NCBI RefSeq assembly: GCF_000214415.1 | Contig: NC_015562.1 | Location: forward strand, 1,527,130-1,591,129 | Source: Methanotorris igneus Kol 5 | Lineage (GTDB): Archaea; AGJL01; Methanococci; Methanococcales; Methanococcaceae | Length of the DNA stretch: 64,000 nucleotides | Direction: 5' to 3' | Shown: in pieces, positions 44,799-55,567 of the stretch | Layout of the letters: each line of letters begins with the position of its first letter | Position numbering within the stretch: position 1 is the first letter of the stretch | The notes under the pieces: generated by a model | Databases searched by the model: none | What the model saw: the letters and a program-made list of their open reading frames with translations, nothing else | What the model was told of the DNA's origin: nothing | Program-made: the position numbers and the translations under genes

Positions 44799-45947
44799 AT
44801 GCTGAAAAAAATAATTATAATTTCATTAATAGTTGCTGTTGCATCCATTGGACTTTGTGGATGTATGGATAAAACCGGCATTAACTCAAATATAACAACA
44901 CAAGCATCGACAGGAAAAACAAGTTTAAGTGAAAATACAGAAAAGATAAAAATAACAGATATGCTTGGAAGAGAAGTTGAAGTTCCAAAGGAAGTAAATA
45001 GAATAGTGGCAATTGGTCCAGGGTGTTTGAGATTGATTACCTACTTAAATGCAACAGACAAGGTTGTTGGAGTAGAGGATAGTGAAAAAAAGTGGAGCAT
45101 ATATGGGAGACCATATAGAATAGCCCATCCAGAGTTTGCAAACCTTCCAACTATTGGAAAAGCAGGACCCAACCCAAAACCATACCCTGAAGAAATTATT
45201 AAAGTTAATCCTGATGTTATATTTGCATGCTACATAACAAAGGAGCAGGCAGATGATTTACAGCAAAAGACAGGAATACCTGTTGTTGTTTTAAGTTATG
45301 GTAGATTGGCAACATTCAATAATAAAGATTTATTTAAATCAATAGAGCTCGCAGGAAAAATATTGGGTAAAGAAGAGAGGGCAGAAGAAGTTATTAAATT
45401 TATAAAAGATTGCCTAACTGATTTAAACAATAGAACTTCTGATATTCCAGATAGTAAAAAACCAAAGGTTTATGTTGGAGGAATAGGATTTAAAGGAATG
45501 CATGGAATTGAGAGTACGTCTTGTAATTATCCTCCATTTATGGCAGTTAATGCTAAAAATGTGGTTGATGAATTGAATCAATCTTCCCATGTATTCATAA
45601 ATAAAGAACAACTCTTAAAATGGGATCCAGATATAATATTTATTGATGAAGGTGGACTAAAACTTGTTATAGAAGATTATAAGAAAAATCCAGACTATTA
45701 TAATTCATTAAAGGCATTTAAAAATGGAAATGTTTATGGATTATTGCCCTACAACTTCTATACAACAAATGTAGGCACAGCACTAGCAGATGCATACTTC
45801 ATAGGAAAAGTAATCTACCCAGACAGATTTGAAGATATAGACCCTGAGAAAAAAGCAGATGAGATATATACTTTCCTTGTAGGGAAGCCAGTTTATAGTG
45901 TAATGAAAGAGAAACTTGGAGGGTTCAAAAAGTTGGAGTTTAAATAA
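44799..45947 (+). CDS. ABC transporter substrate-binding lipoprotein (iron/corrinoid type)
   Basis: A 382-residue periplasmic-binding-type protein. The N-terminus [22 protein letters not shown] has a lipobox-like LCGC with Cys22, fitting a lipid-anchored protein. A Thr/Ser-rich linker follows, then the cluster A-2 fold: [36 protein letters not shown] and [13 protein letters not shown]. Such proteins deliver ferric complexes, haem or corrinoids to FecCD/BtuCD permeases. GGAGGGATAAA sets the ATG. It opens a four-gene importer locus. Confidence 0.9.
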   Translation: MLKKIIIISLIVAVASIGLCGCMDKTGINSNITTQASTGKTSLSENTEKIKITDMLGREVEVPKEVNRIVAIGPGCLRLITYLNATDKVVGVEDSEKKWSIYGRPYRIAHPEFANLPTIGKAGPNPKPYPEEIIKVNPDVIFACYITKEQADDLQQKTGIPVVVLSYGRLATFNNKDLFKSIELAGKILGKEERAEEVIKFIKDCLTDLNNRTSDIPDSKKPKVYVGGIGFKGMHGIESTSCNYPPFMAVNAKNVVDELNQSSHVFINKEQLLKWDPDIIFIDEGGLKLVIEDYKKNPDYYNSLKAFKNGNVYGLLPYNFYTTNVGTALADAYFIGKVIYPDRFEDIDPEKKADEIYTFLVGKPVYSVMKEKLGGFKKLEFK

Positions 45948-45974
45948 ATATACTTCTTTTTTTGGTGATGATTG

Positions 45975-47018
45975 ATGCTAAAATTTCCTGAAGAAAATCC
46001 AAAAGAGTTGTTAAAACTTTTTGAAGAAGTTTATTCAAATGCGAGAATATTTTATCTATTGAAAACTGCATTGGATTTAAATATATTTGATTATTTGGAT
46101 GAATTTAAATCTGCTGAAGAGTTAGCAAGAGGATTAAAAACTGATCCTTTCCTAACAGAGTACATTTTAAAAATCTTACATAAACTTGGTATTCTTGAGT
46201 TTAAAGATAATAAGTATAGGAATAGGGGTTTAGCAAATATATATCTAAGAAGAGATTCAGAATTTAATATAATAACTCCACTTAATTATTATTTTGAAAA
46301 TATCAAAAACTGGGAAAATTTGAAGTTAATCTTAGAAAATAAACTAAAAAATAAAAATGAAAGTTTAGGAAAAATGTTTTCAAAAGTTATTAAGAGAATG
46401 GCTGATGAATGCAAATGTTGGGAGTTGAAAAAAGTTTTGGACTATGTGTCAAAGTATGATGAATTTAAAAATGCCAAAAAACTCTTAGATTTAGCAGGTG
46501 GGCATGGGTTGTATGCAATTGGATTTAGCATGCTGAATGAAAATTTAAAATGTTATGTATTTGATTTACCTGAGGTTATTGAAGAAACAAAAAAATTCAT
46601 TGAAAAGTATAATGCAAAAAACGTCTTTACAATTGCAGGAGATTTTTATGGGGATGATATTGGAAGTGGTTATGATATAATCTTCACCTCCTACAATCCT
46701 GGAGGAAAAAACCCTAAAATTGCCAAAAAAGTGTATGATTCATTAAATAAAGGTGGGTTATTTATAAATAAACAATTTTTTTTAGAAGTAGAAGAAAATA
46801 TTATGGATTATCTAAATAATATGGAGTGGAACTTTTTCAGACCAAAAGGTCTTAAAAAGAATAAATTAAGATATACTTTTGAAGGAGATTTAAAATTTAG
46901 TGAGTATATAAGTTACTTAAAAAGTATTGGATTTGAAATATTGGATATTGTGGATATGTCTAAGCTCTTAGATAATGAATACTATTCAAGCACAAAAATG
47001 ATTGTTGCTAAGAAAATC
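45975..47018 (+). CDS. O-methyltransferase-like protein inside the ABC importer locus
   Basis: A 347-residue protein with an N-terminal winged-helix dimerisation domain (residues 1-90, LLKTALDLNIFDYLDEFKSA) and a Rossmann SAM domain (LLDLAGGHGLYAIGFSML, CYVFDLPEVIEETKKFI), as in plant and bacterial small-molecule O-methyltransferases. The usual catalytic His motif after motif IV is not seen: the position reads FTSYNPGGKNPKIAKK. The TTG at 45972 is rejected because GGTGA (45964-45968) fits the ATG. The coding frame ends with the TGA at 47019-47021. Its place between binding protein and permease suggests it acts on the imported ligand or a metallophore. Confidence 0.78.
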
Positions 47019-47157
47019 TGAAATTTTTATTAAGAATAAAATTTTTTGGTATTCTATTATCAACATTTGGTTATTAAATATCTAATTTTTAATAATATTC
47101 TCATAATATCTTTTAATGTAAACTAATCCAAATAATAATAAAATTTATGTGATAATT

Positions 47158-48204
47158 ATGGATGTTGTAAAAAAATATAGCAAATACACTAAAAAAAGAA
47201 TAATGTTTGGAATTGCCCTTCTAATAATTTTATTTTTAAGCTCTATATGTTCCCTAATTGTTGGAAATTATGAACTAACAGTTAGCCAAGTTATCAGTGC
47301 ATTTTTTGGCAAAGGAAGCCAGAGTGTAAACCTAATTATATGGAATATAAGGTTACCAAGAATTTTTGCAGCAATAGTTGCAGGAATGTCTTTGGCTGTT
47401 GCAGGGGCAGTTATGCAGTGCATATTGAGGAATCCTTTAGCCAGCCCTTTCACTATAGGAATATCGCATGGAGCAATGTTTGGAGCATGTCTTGCAATAA
47501 TAATTTTTGGTGTAGGTGGTGCAGAGAGTACAGGACATATATTCATAAATAATCCATATATTATTACAATATTTGCATTTATTGGGGCATTAATAGGGGT
47601 TTTTGTAGTGCTACTTCTTGCGAAATTAAGAAACTTAACTCCTGAGGCAATGGTTTTAGCAGGAGTTGCTATGAGCTCTTTATTCACTGCAGGCACTACA
47701 CTTATACAATATTTTGCTGATGATTTACAACTTGCTGCAATGGTTTATTGGACATTTGGGGATTTAAGTAGGCCTTTATGGACTGAAATATATATTATGG
47801 TTGCAGTTATGATTTCTGCGTTAATTTACTTCATCTATAAGCGTTGGGATTACAATGCATTAGAGGCTGGGGAGGAGACTGCAAAATCTTTAGGAGTTAA
47901 TACAGAGAGAACAAGATTGATTGGGATGCTTATTGCCTCACTATTAACATCTGTAAATGTAGCATTTTTAGGAATTATTGGATTTATTGGTTTGATTTGC
48001 CCACACATAGTTAGAATATTTATTGGTGGGGATTATAGATTTTTAATCCCAATATCAGCTCTATTTGGTGCAGTTTTATTGCTAATAAGTGACACTCTTG
48101 CAAGAACAGTGATGTCTCCAATAGAGTTACCTGTTGGAATACTAACTTCATTTATGGGAGCCCCTATGTTTTTATACCTGCTTATTAAAATGTATAGGAA
48201 ATAA
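47158..48204 (+). CDS. FecCD/BtuC-type ABC transporter permease
   Basis: A 348-residue permease with about ten membrane helices. Family marks are [20 protein letters not shown] with [20 protein letters not shown] near the N-terminus, the coupling-helix region [19 protein letters not shown], and [20 protein letters not shown]. It forms the channel for iron chelates, haem or corrinoids. The ATG at 47158 is chosen over the GTG at 47149 because of the TGTGATAATT leader. The ATPase gene follows in the same direction. Confidence 0.93.
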   Translation: MDVVKKYSKYTKKRIMFGIALLIILFLSSICSLIVGNYELTVSQVISAFFGKGSQSVNLIIWNIRLPRIFAAIVAGMSLAVAGAVMQCILRNPLASPFTIGISHGAMFGACLAIIIFGVGGAESTGHIFINNPYIITIFAFIGALIGVFVVLLLAKLRNLTPEAMVLAGVAMSSLFTAGTTLIQYFADDLQLAAMVYWTFGDLSRPLWTEIYIMVAVMISALIYFIYKRWDYNALEAGEETAKSLGVNTERTRLIGMLIASLLTSVNVAFLGIIGFIGLICPHIVRIFIGGDYRFLIPISALFGAVLLLISDTLARTVMSPIELPVGILTSFMGAPMFLYLLIKMYRK

Positions 48205-48215
48205 AAGTGATAATT

Positions 48216-48971
48216 ATGATTCTTTCAGTGGATGGGGTTGAATTCTCGTATAAGAGTAGAAAAATACTGGAAAATGTAAAATTTAAAGTTAATAGAGGAG
48301 AGGTTGTTTCTATTTTAGGCCCCAACGGCTGTGGAAAATCAACATTATTAAAGTGTATAAATAAGATTCTAAAACCTAAAAGAGGGGTTATATTAATTGA
48401 TAATTATAACTTAAATGAGTTAAGCAACTTGGAGATTGCAAAGAAAATAGGATATGTGCCACAAAAATCAGATGGAAGTTATATGACAGTATTTGATACC
48501 ATACTTTTAGGAAGAAAACCTCATATAAAATGGGAAGTGTCTAAACAAGATATCAACTTAGTGAATGAAATTTTGGAAATTATGGATTTAAAAGATTATG
48601 CTTTAAGATATACAAATGAATTAAGTGGTGGAGAACTACAGAAGGTTATAATTGCAAGGGCTATAGTTCAAGAGCCAGAAGTTCTTTTATTGGATGAACC
48701 GACAAACAACTTAGATTTAAAGAATCAACTGGAAATATTGAGGGTAATAAGAAATATATCTAAATCTAAAAATATTGCCTCAATTATTGTAATACATGAT
48801 TTGAACCTTGCTTTAAGATATTCCGATAAATTTATAATGTTAAAAGATGGGAAAATATTTGCTGAAGGAGGAAAAGAGGTAATAAACCCTAAGAATATTG
48901 AAGCTGTTTATGGGGTCAGTGTTGATGTGAAGTACTATAATGGGATTCCTGTTGTTATTCCACTCTATTAA
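48216..48971 (+). CDS. ABC transporter ATP-binding protein (FecE/BtuD type)
   Basis: A 251-residue ATPase. Walker A is [16 protein letters not shown], the Q-loop is GYVPQKSDG, the signature is [16 protein letters not shown], Walker B is [14 protein letters not shown], and the H-loop is [14 protein letters not shown]. The start is the ATG at 48216 after GTGATAATT, the same leader arrangement as the permease gene. It completes the importer begun by the lipoprotein at 44799. Confidence 0.94.
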   Translation: MILSVDGVEFSYKSRKILENVKFKVNRGEVVSILGPNGCGKSTLLKCINKILKPKRGVILIDNYNLNELSNLEIAKKIGYVPQKSDGSYMTVFDTILLGRKPHIKWEVSKQDINLVNEILEIMDLKDYALRYTNELSGGELQKVIIARAIVQEPEVLLLDEPTNNLDLKNQLEILRVIRNISKSKNIASIIVIHDLNLALRYSDKFIMLKDGKIFAEGGKEVINPKNIEAVYGVSVDVKYYNGIPVVIPLY

Positions 48972-49389
48972 TGAATATTTTATAAACACAACTTGGAAAA
49001 TTATAGTCGTTCTACAAATTACGGCACTGACCATAATATCAAATTTTAAATTTTAGGTAATTTAACAAAATTTTAATTTAGACTATAGTTAGATTAACTG
49101 CCATCTAATTGTAGAACGACTATATCAAACCTCTTAACTCGAAACTGTCAAAATAGCAATATAGGAATTTATAAAATACAATCTTTATTTGATTTGAATA
49201 CTAAAAAATCCTATCAAAACCCAACTATTAAAAAAGCAAAAATCTTAAATACACGATAAAACCATGGCATTTTTAACGGCAAACCTAAAAAGATTTTGCC
49301 AAAAATTATACAGATGAGCATTGCCTAAATTTTTGTTCAGTCGATATGTATATATGAGCCATTAAAATTATGAAATAAGAGGTGTTATT
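48972..49389. other. Intergenic region before the trp genes, contains a MITE-like element
   Basis: No gene is seen. The 15 bases atagtcgttctacaa at 49003-49017 recur as their exact reverse complement at 49109-49123, with one further matching base on each side, giving a 123-bp unit with AT-rich interior. Further right, an AT-rich leader near 49230-49250 (cttaaata) or 49350-49360 (gtatatat) could hold the trpB promoter. No trp operator or leader peptide is evident. Confidence 0.5.
49002..49124. mobile_element. MITE-like inverted-repeat element (16-bp ends)
   Basis: Terminal inverted repeats tatagtcgttctacaa (49002-49017) and its exact reverse complement (49109-49124) enclose 91 bp of non-coding AT-rich DNA. 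The outer bases TATAGTCGTT resemble the TATAGTTGTT start of the element at 10216-10363. No transposase is encoded, so it would depend on one supplied elsewhere. Confidence 0.55.
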
Positions 49390-50595
49390 TTGAAGAAGTA
49401 TAAGGATAAATATCCGGATAAAAATGGAAAATATGGTATTTATGGGGGTAAATTTGTCCCTGAAACCTTAATGCCAGCAATTGAGGAATTAGAAGAGGCA
49501 TTTACAAGATTTTGGATAAACAATGAGGGTAATTTTAGGGAAGAATTTGAGTATTATTTGAGAGAATATGTTGGAAGACCTACCCCTCTTTATTATGCGA
49601 AGAGATTAAGTGAGTTATTGGGATGTAAAGTTTATCTCAAAAGGGAAGATTTAGCTCACTTAGGAGCACATAAAATAAACAATGCTATTGGTCAGGCATT
49701 ATTGGCTAAGAGAATGGGGAAAACAAGAATTATTGCCGAAACTGGTGCGGGACAGCATGGAATAGCAACTGCAGCAGCGGCGACAAATTTAGGCCTGGAA
49801 TGTGTAATTTATATGGGGAAAAAGGACATGGAAAGGCAGAAGTTGAATGTTTTTAGGATGGAATTAATGGGAGCGAAGGTTGTTCCTGTTGTCAGCGGTT
49901 CCCAAACATTAAAAGATGCGGTAAATGAGGCTTTGAGAGATTGGGTTACAAATGTTAGGAATACTCATTATTTAATTGGTTCTACACTCGGCCCTCACCC
50001 ATATCCAATGATGGTTAGGGAATTCCAAAGAGTCATAGGAAAAGAGATTAAACAGCAAATCCTTGAAAAAGAAGGTAGATTACCAACCTGCATTTTAGCA
50101 TGTGTTGGAGGAGGAAGTAACTCTATTGGGGCATTTTATGAGTTTTTAGATGATGACGTTGAGTTATATGCAGTTGAGGCCGGAGGAAAAGGAATAGAAA
50201 CTGGAAAACATGGGGCATCTCTATGTGCTGGAAGAGTGGGAGTTTTGCATGGAACAAAGATGTATGTTAAGGAGGATGAGTTTGGACAAATTGAGGAAAG
50301 TTACAGTATTTCTGCTGGTTTAGATTACCCAGGAGTTAGCCCAGAACTTTCATTCTTAAAGGATGAGGAGAGAATAAAGGCAGTATATGTTACCGATGAT
50401 GAGGCGTTGGAGGCATTTCAGTTGTTGTGCAAGTTAGAGGGTATTTTGCCTGCATTGGAAAGTTCCCATGCTGTTGCTTATGCATTTAAATTAGCAGAAG
50501 AGTTGGATAAAGACGATATAATGGTTATAAACCTATCTGGAAGAGGAGATAAGGACGTGCAGACGGTTGCTAAGGCGTTAGGAAAAATATTATAA
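49390..50595 (+). CDS. trpB: Tryptophan synthase beta chain
   Basis: TrpB joins indole and serine to make tryptophan with pyridoxal phosphate. The 401-residue protein starts [20 protein letters not shown] and has the PLP lysine (Lys95) in [19 protein letters not shown], the phosphate loop [15 protein letters not shown], and [20 protein letters not shown] near the end. Initiation is at TTG 49390: GGTG at 49381-49384 lies 5 nt upstream and there is no nearer ATG. This is the classical TrpB1 type, paired with trpA 47 bp downstream. Confidence 0.96.
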   Translation: MKKYKDKYPDKNGKYGIYGGKFVPETLMPAIEELEEAFTRFWINNEGNFREEFEYYLREYVGRPTPLYYAKRLSELLGCKVYLKREDLAHLGAHKINNAIGQALLAKRMGKTRIIAETGAGQHGIATAAAATNLGLECVIYMGKKDMERQKLNVFRMELMGAKVVPVVSGSQTLKDAVNEALRDWVTNVRNTHYLIGSTLGPHPYPMMVREFQRVIGKEIKQQILEKEGRLPTCILACVGGGSNSIGAFYEFLDDDVELYAVEAGGKGIETGKHGASLCAGRVGVLHGTKMYVKEDEFGQIEESYSISAGLDYPGVSPELSFLKDEERIKAVYVTDDEALEAFQLLCKLEGILPALESSHAVAYAFKLAEELDKDDIMVINLSGRGDKDVQTVAKALGKIL

Positions 50596-50642
50596 ACTAA
50601 ATTAAATTTTGACTAAATTAAATTTATAATTTTGGTGAAAAG

Positions 50643-51497
50643 ATGAGTAGATTAGCAGAGAAATTTGAGGAGTTAAAAAATAAAAATGAAAAGGCATTAG
50701 TCGCATTTTACGTTGGAGGAGATCCAAATTTGGAGATTTCAAAAGAAGCACTTGAAGTTATTGCAAATATAGCGGATATTGTTGAAATTGGTATTCCATT
50801 TTCAGATCCAGTTGCTGATGGTCCAACAATTCAAAAGGCAGATGTAAGGGCGTTAAATAAAGGAATGAATCCATTAAAGGCATTTGAACTTGTTAAAGAG
50901 TTGGATGAGAAAGCTCCAAACACTCCAAAGGTGTTCTTAACCTATTATAATATAATATTTAACATGGGAGAAGAGGAGTTTGTGAAAAGATGTAAGGAAT
51001 GTGGGATTGATGGGTTAGTTGTTCCTGATTTGCCAATTGAGGAGGCAGAAAGTTTATACAACATCTGCAAAAAATATGGTGTTGATTTGATATTTTTGGT
51101 TGCTCCAACAACTCCAGACGAGAGGCTAAAGAGAATCTTGGAAAAATGTAGTGGGTTTGTTTATGTTGTTTCAGTAACTGGAATTACTGGAGTTAGGGAG
51201 AAAGTCCAAGAAGAGACAAAGGAACTCGTCAAAAGAGTGGCAAGATACTCAAATGTTCCAATATGCGTTGGATTTGGGATTTCAAAGAGGGAACACGTTG
51301 AGGAGATAACACAATATGCGGATGGAGCAATTGTTGGTAGTGCAATAGTAAGGATTGTTGAGAAGTATTTGGATGAAAATGGAGAAATTAAAGATAAAGA
51401 GGCATTTTTGAGGGAGTTAGAGGAATTTGTTAAAGAATTAAAAGAGGGGACAAAACAAAAAATTTTGGTGAAGAACAAAGTAAAAACAAAAAAATGA
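50643..51497 (+). CDS. trpA: Tryptophan synthase alpha chain
   Basis: TrpA cleaves indole-3-glycerol phosphate and passes indole to TrpB. The 284-residue TIM-barrel protein has the catalytic Glu48 and Asp59 in DIVEIGIPFSDPVADGPTIQ, PDLPIEEAES, FVYVVSVTGITGVRE and the phosphate-binding CVGFGISKREHV with GAIVGSAIVRI. The C-terminus carries an extra basic tail (KQKILVKNKVKTKK) beyond the usual end. GGTGA precedes the ATG. RNA polymerase genes follow, as I remember for M. jannaschii. Confidence 0.96.
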   Translation: MSRLAEKFEELKNKNEKALVAFYVGGDPNLEISKEALEVIANIADIVEIGIPFSDPVADGPTIQKADVRALNKGMNPLKAFELVKELDEKAPNTPKVFLTYYNIIFNMGEEEFVKRCKECGIDGLVVPDLPIEEAESLYNICKKYGVDLIFLVAPTTPDERLKRILEKCSGFVYVVSVTGITGVREKVQEETKELVKRVARYSNVPICVGFGISKREHVEEITQYADGAIVGSAIVRIVEKYLDENGEIKDKEAFLRELEEFVKELKEGTKQKILVKNKVKTKK

Positions 51498-51689
51498 TAA
51501 AATTGCATATAGAAATATATGGATAATGGAAAACAATAAATATAAGAATTAATTATCTTAATTGATGCGTTTGAGTGTGGTTTTTGGGAATATTATTTAT
51601 AAATTTATAAATTTTTATAAATTTTATGTTTGTTATTAAAATTATGGCAAATCATTAAGATTATTTTCAAGTTTTAAGGAGGCCTAACC

Positions 51690-51923
51690 GTGAAAGTGTC
51701 ATCCCACATATTGGTTCCAAAACATGAGATAGTCCCAAAAGAAGAAGTACCAAAGTTGTTGCAGAAGTATGGGATAAAAATACAGCAATTGCCTAAAATT
51801 TTTGATACCGATCCTGTTGTAAAGGAAATTGGGGCTAAAGAAGGTGACGTCATCAAAATTACAAGAAAAAGTCCAACAGCAGGGGAGACCGTTGCTTATA
51901 GGTTGGTCATTAGGAAACCTTAA
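51690..51923 (+). CDS. rpoH: DNA-directed RNA polymerase subunit H (Rpo5)
   Basis: A 77-residue subunit matching the C-terminal domain of eukaryotic RPB5. It sits at the downstream jaw of RNA polymerase. Sequence marks are [20 protein letters not shown] and the end [17 protein letters not shown]. Initiation is at GTG, with AAGGAGGCC upstream. It is the first gene of the polymerase operon, preceded by 190 bp with TTTATAAA-rich promoter-like DNA around 51593-51625. Confidence 0.95.
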   Translation: MKVSSHILVPKHEIVPKEEVPKLLQKYGIKIQQLPKIFDTDPVVKEIGAKEGDVIKITRKSPTAGETVAYRLVIRKP

Positions 51924-52019
51924 ATATACTGAATTTTATTTTAGTTTATTTAATTTGTTAGTTTTGGGATTAATTTATTTGGTTTTAAATAAACTCTAAA
52001 AAATATAAGGTGGCTGATT

Positions 52020-53531
52020 ATGGAATCCCGTGTCCTTGTTGATGCATTTTTTAAAGAGCATAGTTTAGTTAAGCACCATATCGACTCTTATAACGATTTT
52101 ATAGAGAACAAACTTCAAAAAATTGTTGACGAAGTTGGTATATTAGAGACAGAAATTAAAGGTGGATATAAAATAAAATTTGGGAAAATAAGAGTCGGGA
52201 AGCCAATAACAAAAGAGGCTGATGGTTCTGTTAGGAAAATAACCCCTATGGAAGCGAGAATTAGGGATTTATCATACTCAGCTCCTCTCTATCTTGAAAT
52301 GACTCCGATAATTGGAGAAGGTGAAGACGAGAGAGAAGGGGAAACTGTAGAGGTTTATATTGGTGAACTTCCAGTAATGCTCGGTTCAAAGATTTGCCAC
52401 CTATATGGAAAATCAAGAGAAGAGTTAATCGAACTTGGAGAAGATCCAGAAGACCCATTTGGATACTTTATCATTAACGGTTCAGAGAAGGTATTGGTTA
52501 CTCAAGAAGATTTAATTCCAAACAGGATTTTATGTGAGAAAGTTGAGAGAAACAACAAAATAATTGATGTTGCAAAAGTATTCTCCACAAGGCACGGTTT
52601 TAGGGCATTATGTACAGTTGAGAGACATCCAGATGGGCTTTTATATGCAACCTTCCCAGGAATGCCCGGAAATGTTCCACTCATGATATTAATGAAGGCT
52701 CTTGGGGCAGAGAGCGATAGAGACATCATTGAAATGATTTCAGATGATCCAGATATTGTTATGCAGTTAGTTGCAAACTTGCAAGATATGAGGGAAGAGC
52801 ATAACGTTTACACGAGAGAAGATGCATTAGAATACATTGGTAAAAGGGTAGCTCCAGGACAACCAAAAGATTATAGACTAAAAAGGGCAGAAACTGTTTT
52901 GTGCAACTATCTCCTCCCACACGTAGGGGTTGAGAAAGAGGATTTAATAAAGAAATGCTGGTATTTAGGGAAGATGGCTAAAACTGCCATTGAACTTTAC
53001 TTAGGTTTAAGGGTTGAGGATGACAAGGACCACTATGCAAATAAGAGGTTAAAGTTAGCTGGGGAATTAATGGAGGACTTGTTTAGGTATGCATTTTCCC
53101 AACTTGTAAAAGACATAAAATACCAATTAGAAAGACAGACTTTAAGAAACAAAGAACCATCAATTCAAGCAGCTGTTAGAAGTGATGTCTTGACAGAGAG
53201 AATTAGGCATGCGATGGCTACTGGTAATTGGGTTGGTGGAAGAACAGGGGTTAGCCAATTATTGGACAGAACAAGTTACTTAGCAACAATATCTCAATTG
53301 AGAAGAGTAGTTTCACCATTATCAAGATCCCAACCTCACTTCGAGGCAAGGGACTTGCACGCTACACAGTGGGGTAAAATCTGTCCATCAGAGACACCAG
53401 AGGGTCCAAACTGTGGTCTCGTTAAGAACTTCGCATTGATGTGTAAGGTTACAACAGATGAAGATGATAGTAAAGTTATAGAGCTACTTAAGGAATTTGG
53501 ATTAAACCAAAATGAGACATTTGATAATTAA
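52020..53531 (+). CDS. rpoB2: DNA-directed RNA polymerase subunit B'' (N-terminal half of B)
   Basis: A 503-residue protein equal to the N-terminal half of the second largest polymerase subunit, which is split into B'' and B' in methanogens. It holds the protrusion, lobe and fork parts. Conserved pieces are PMEARIRDLSYSAPLYLEMT, ELPVMLGSKICHLYGKSREE, GYFIINGSEKVLVTQED and SQPHFEARDLHATQWGKICP followed by SETPEGPNCGLVKN. The split lies just after that region. AAGGTGG precedes the ATG. The B' gene follows by 94 bp. Confidence 0.95.
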   Translation: MESRVLVDAFFKEHSLVKHHIDSYNDFIENKLQKIVDEVGILETEIKGGYKIKFGKIRVGKPITKEADGSVRKITPMEARIRDLSYSAPLYLEMTPIIGEGEDEREGETVEVYIGELPVMLGSKICHLYGKSREELIELGEDPEDPFGYFIINGSEKVLVTQEDLIPNRILCEKVERNNKIIDVAKVFSTRHGFRALCTVERHPDGLLYATFPGMPGNVPLMILMKALGAESDRDIIEMISDDPDIVMQLVANLQDMREEHNVYTREDALEYIGKRVAPGQPKDYRLKRAETVLCNYLLPHVGVEKEDLIKKCWYLGKMAKTAIELYLGLRVEDDKDHYANKRLKLAGELMEDLFRYAFSQLVKDIKYQLERQTLRNKEPSIQAAVRSDVLTERIRHAMATGNWVGGRTGVSQLLDRTSYLATISQLRRVVSPLSRSQPHFEARDLHATQWGKICPSETPEGPNCGLVKNFALMCKVTTDEDDSKVIELLKEFGLNQNETFDN

Positions 53532-53625
53532 TTTACACAATATTCCAAATTTTACAAATCAATTTACTTCTTTAACTTCTTTACAGTTCCTAAAAATAAA
53601 AACCTCAATTTGAAAGGTGAAAACC

Positions 53626-55467
53626 TTGGTTCAAAAACAAGTAAACGTATACGTTAATGGAAAATTAATGGGAACAACAGATAAACCAGAAGAATTAGTT
53701 AAATTTTTGAGAGAAAAGAGAAGAAATGGGGAGCTCTCCCCATTTACTTCAATAGCATATAACGAAGAAAGCGGAGACATTCACATATCTACAGATGGTG
53801 GTAGGGCTGTTAGGCCATTGATTGTTGTAGAAAATGGAAAACCAAAGTTAACACAAGAGCATATTGAAAAATTAAAGAAAGGGGAAATAACCTTCTCTGA
53901 TTTGGTTAAAGAAGGGGTTATTGAATATTTGGATGCTGAAGAGGAAGAAAACGCATACATTGCTGTCTATGAAGATGAATTAACAGAGGAACATACACAC
54001 CTTGAAATTGACCCATTATCAATACTTGGAGTTGGGGCAGGGGTTGCACCATATCCAGAACACAACTCCGCTCCAAGGATTACAATGGCAGCAGCAATGG
54101 GTAAGCAGTCTCTTGGAATCCCAATGAGCAATTTTAGATGGAGATTGGATACAAGAGGGCACATCCTTCACTATCCACAAATTCCAATTGTAAGGACGAA
54201 ACACCAAGAGATTTTAGGCTTCGATAAGAGGCCAGCAGGGCAGAACTTCGTTGTAGCGATAATGAGTTATGAAGGATACAACATGGAGGATGCTTTTATC
54301 ATTAGTAAAGCAGCAATTGATAGAGGATTGGGAAGAAGTACCTTCTTCAGAACTTATGACAGCTATGAGAAGAGATACCCAGGAGGACAAGTTGATAGGT
54401 TTGAAATTCCAGAAAAAGGTGTTAGGGGTTATAGGGCAGAGGAAGCTTACAGAAACCTTGGAGAGGATGGTTTAGTTGAGCCAGAATGTGAAGTTAAAAG
54501 CGGAGATGTCATTATAGGTAAAACATCCCCACCAAGGTTCTTAGAGGAGCATGAGATATCTCTTCAAACAAAATCTCAAAGAAGAGATACTTCTGTAACA
54601 GTAAGACATGGAGAAGAAGGTATTGTTGACTGTGTTATCCTAACTGAAACAAAAGAAGGAAACAGATTGGTGAAGGTTAGAGTTAGGGATTTAAGAATTC
54701 CAGAACTTGGAGATAAATTTGCATCAAGACACGGGCAGAAAGGGGTTATTGGTCTTATTGTTCCACAAGAAGACATGCCATTTACCGAAAGTGGAATAGT
54801 TCCAGACTTGATAATTAACCCACATGCAATTCCATCAAGGATGACCGTTGGGCAAGTTTTAGAGATGATTGGGGGTAAAGTTGGAGCATTGGAATGTAGA
54901 AGAGTTGACGGAACAATATTCAGTGGAGAGAAGGAATGGGATTTAAGAAAAACTCTTGAAAAGTATGGATTCAAGCATCATGGTAAAGAAGTTATGTATG
55001 ATGGAAAAACTGGGAAGAAATTTGAAGTTGAGATATTCATTGGAGTTGTATACTACCAGAAATTGCACCACCTCGTTGCAGGAAAAATCCACGCAAGAAG
55101 TAGAGGTCCTGTCCAAGTTCTTACAAGACAGCCAACTGAAGGTAGAGCAAGGGAAGGTGGTTTAAGGTTTGGGGAAATGGAGAGGGATGTTCTCGTTGGT
55201 CATGGAGCCGCTATGTTGTTGAAGGAGAGGTTACTTGATGAATCCGACCCAGATGACGAATACATCTGTGTAAACTGTGGTGAAATAGCAATCTTTGACC
55301 ACAGAAGAGGAATTAAATACTGTCCAATTTGTGGAGAAACAGAGGAGTTGCATGACAACAGAAAGATACCATCTGTCAGAATACCTTATGCATTCAAGTT
55401 GTTGCTGGATGAGTTAAAGAGTATGTGTATATATCCAAAATTGAAAATAAAGGACAAAGTTGACTAA
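53626..55467 (+). CDS. rpoB1: DNA-directed RNA polymerase subunit B' (C-terminal half of B)
   Basis: A 613-residue protein with the hybrid-binding and wall domains of the second largest subunit. Conserved stretches are [80 protein letters not shown] and the zinc ribbon [20 protein letters not shown] with CG. The start is taken as TTG 53626, because GGTGA (53616-53620) lies exactly 5 nt before it; the GTG at 53617 lies inside the site. Confidence 0.94.
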   Translation: MVQKQVNVYVNGKLMGTTDKPEELVKFLREKRRNGELSPFTSIAYNEESGDIHISTDGGRAVRPLIVVENGKPKLTQEHIEKLKKGEITFSDLVKEGVIEYLDAEEEENAYIAVYEDELTEEHTHLEIDPLSILGVGAGVAPYPEHNSAPRITMAAAMGKQSLGIPMSNFRWRLDTRGHILHYPQIPIVRTKHQEILGFDKRPAGQNFVVAIMSYEGYNMEDAFIISKAAIDRGLGRSTFFRTYDSYEKRYPGGQVDRFEIPEKGVRGYRAEEAYRNLGEDGLVEPECEVKSGDVIIGKTSPPRFLEEHEISLQTKSQRRDTSVTVRHGEEGIVDCVILTETKEGNRLVKVRVRDLRIPELGDKFASRHGQKGVIGLIVPQEDMPFTESGIVPDLIINPHAIPSRMTVGQVLEMIGGKVGALECRRVDGTIFSGEKEWDLRKTLEKYGFKHHGKEVMYDGKTGKKFEVEIFIGVVYYQKLHHLVAGKIHARSRGPVQVLTRQPTEGRAREGGLRFGEMERDVLVGHGAAMLLKERLLDESDPDDEYICVNCGEIAIFDHRRGIKYCPICGETEELHDNRKIPSVRIPYAFKLLLDELKSMCIYPKLKIKDKVD

Positions 55468-55567
55468 TTTCCTTTAAATTTCTGATCATTTTCTGTTTTT
55501 GTTAATTACAAAGAAAATTTAAATTGTATTTAATTTGGATTATAAAACTTAGGATAACGGTGAAATG

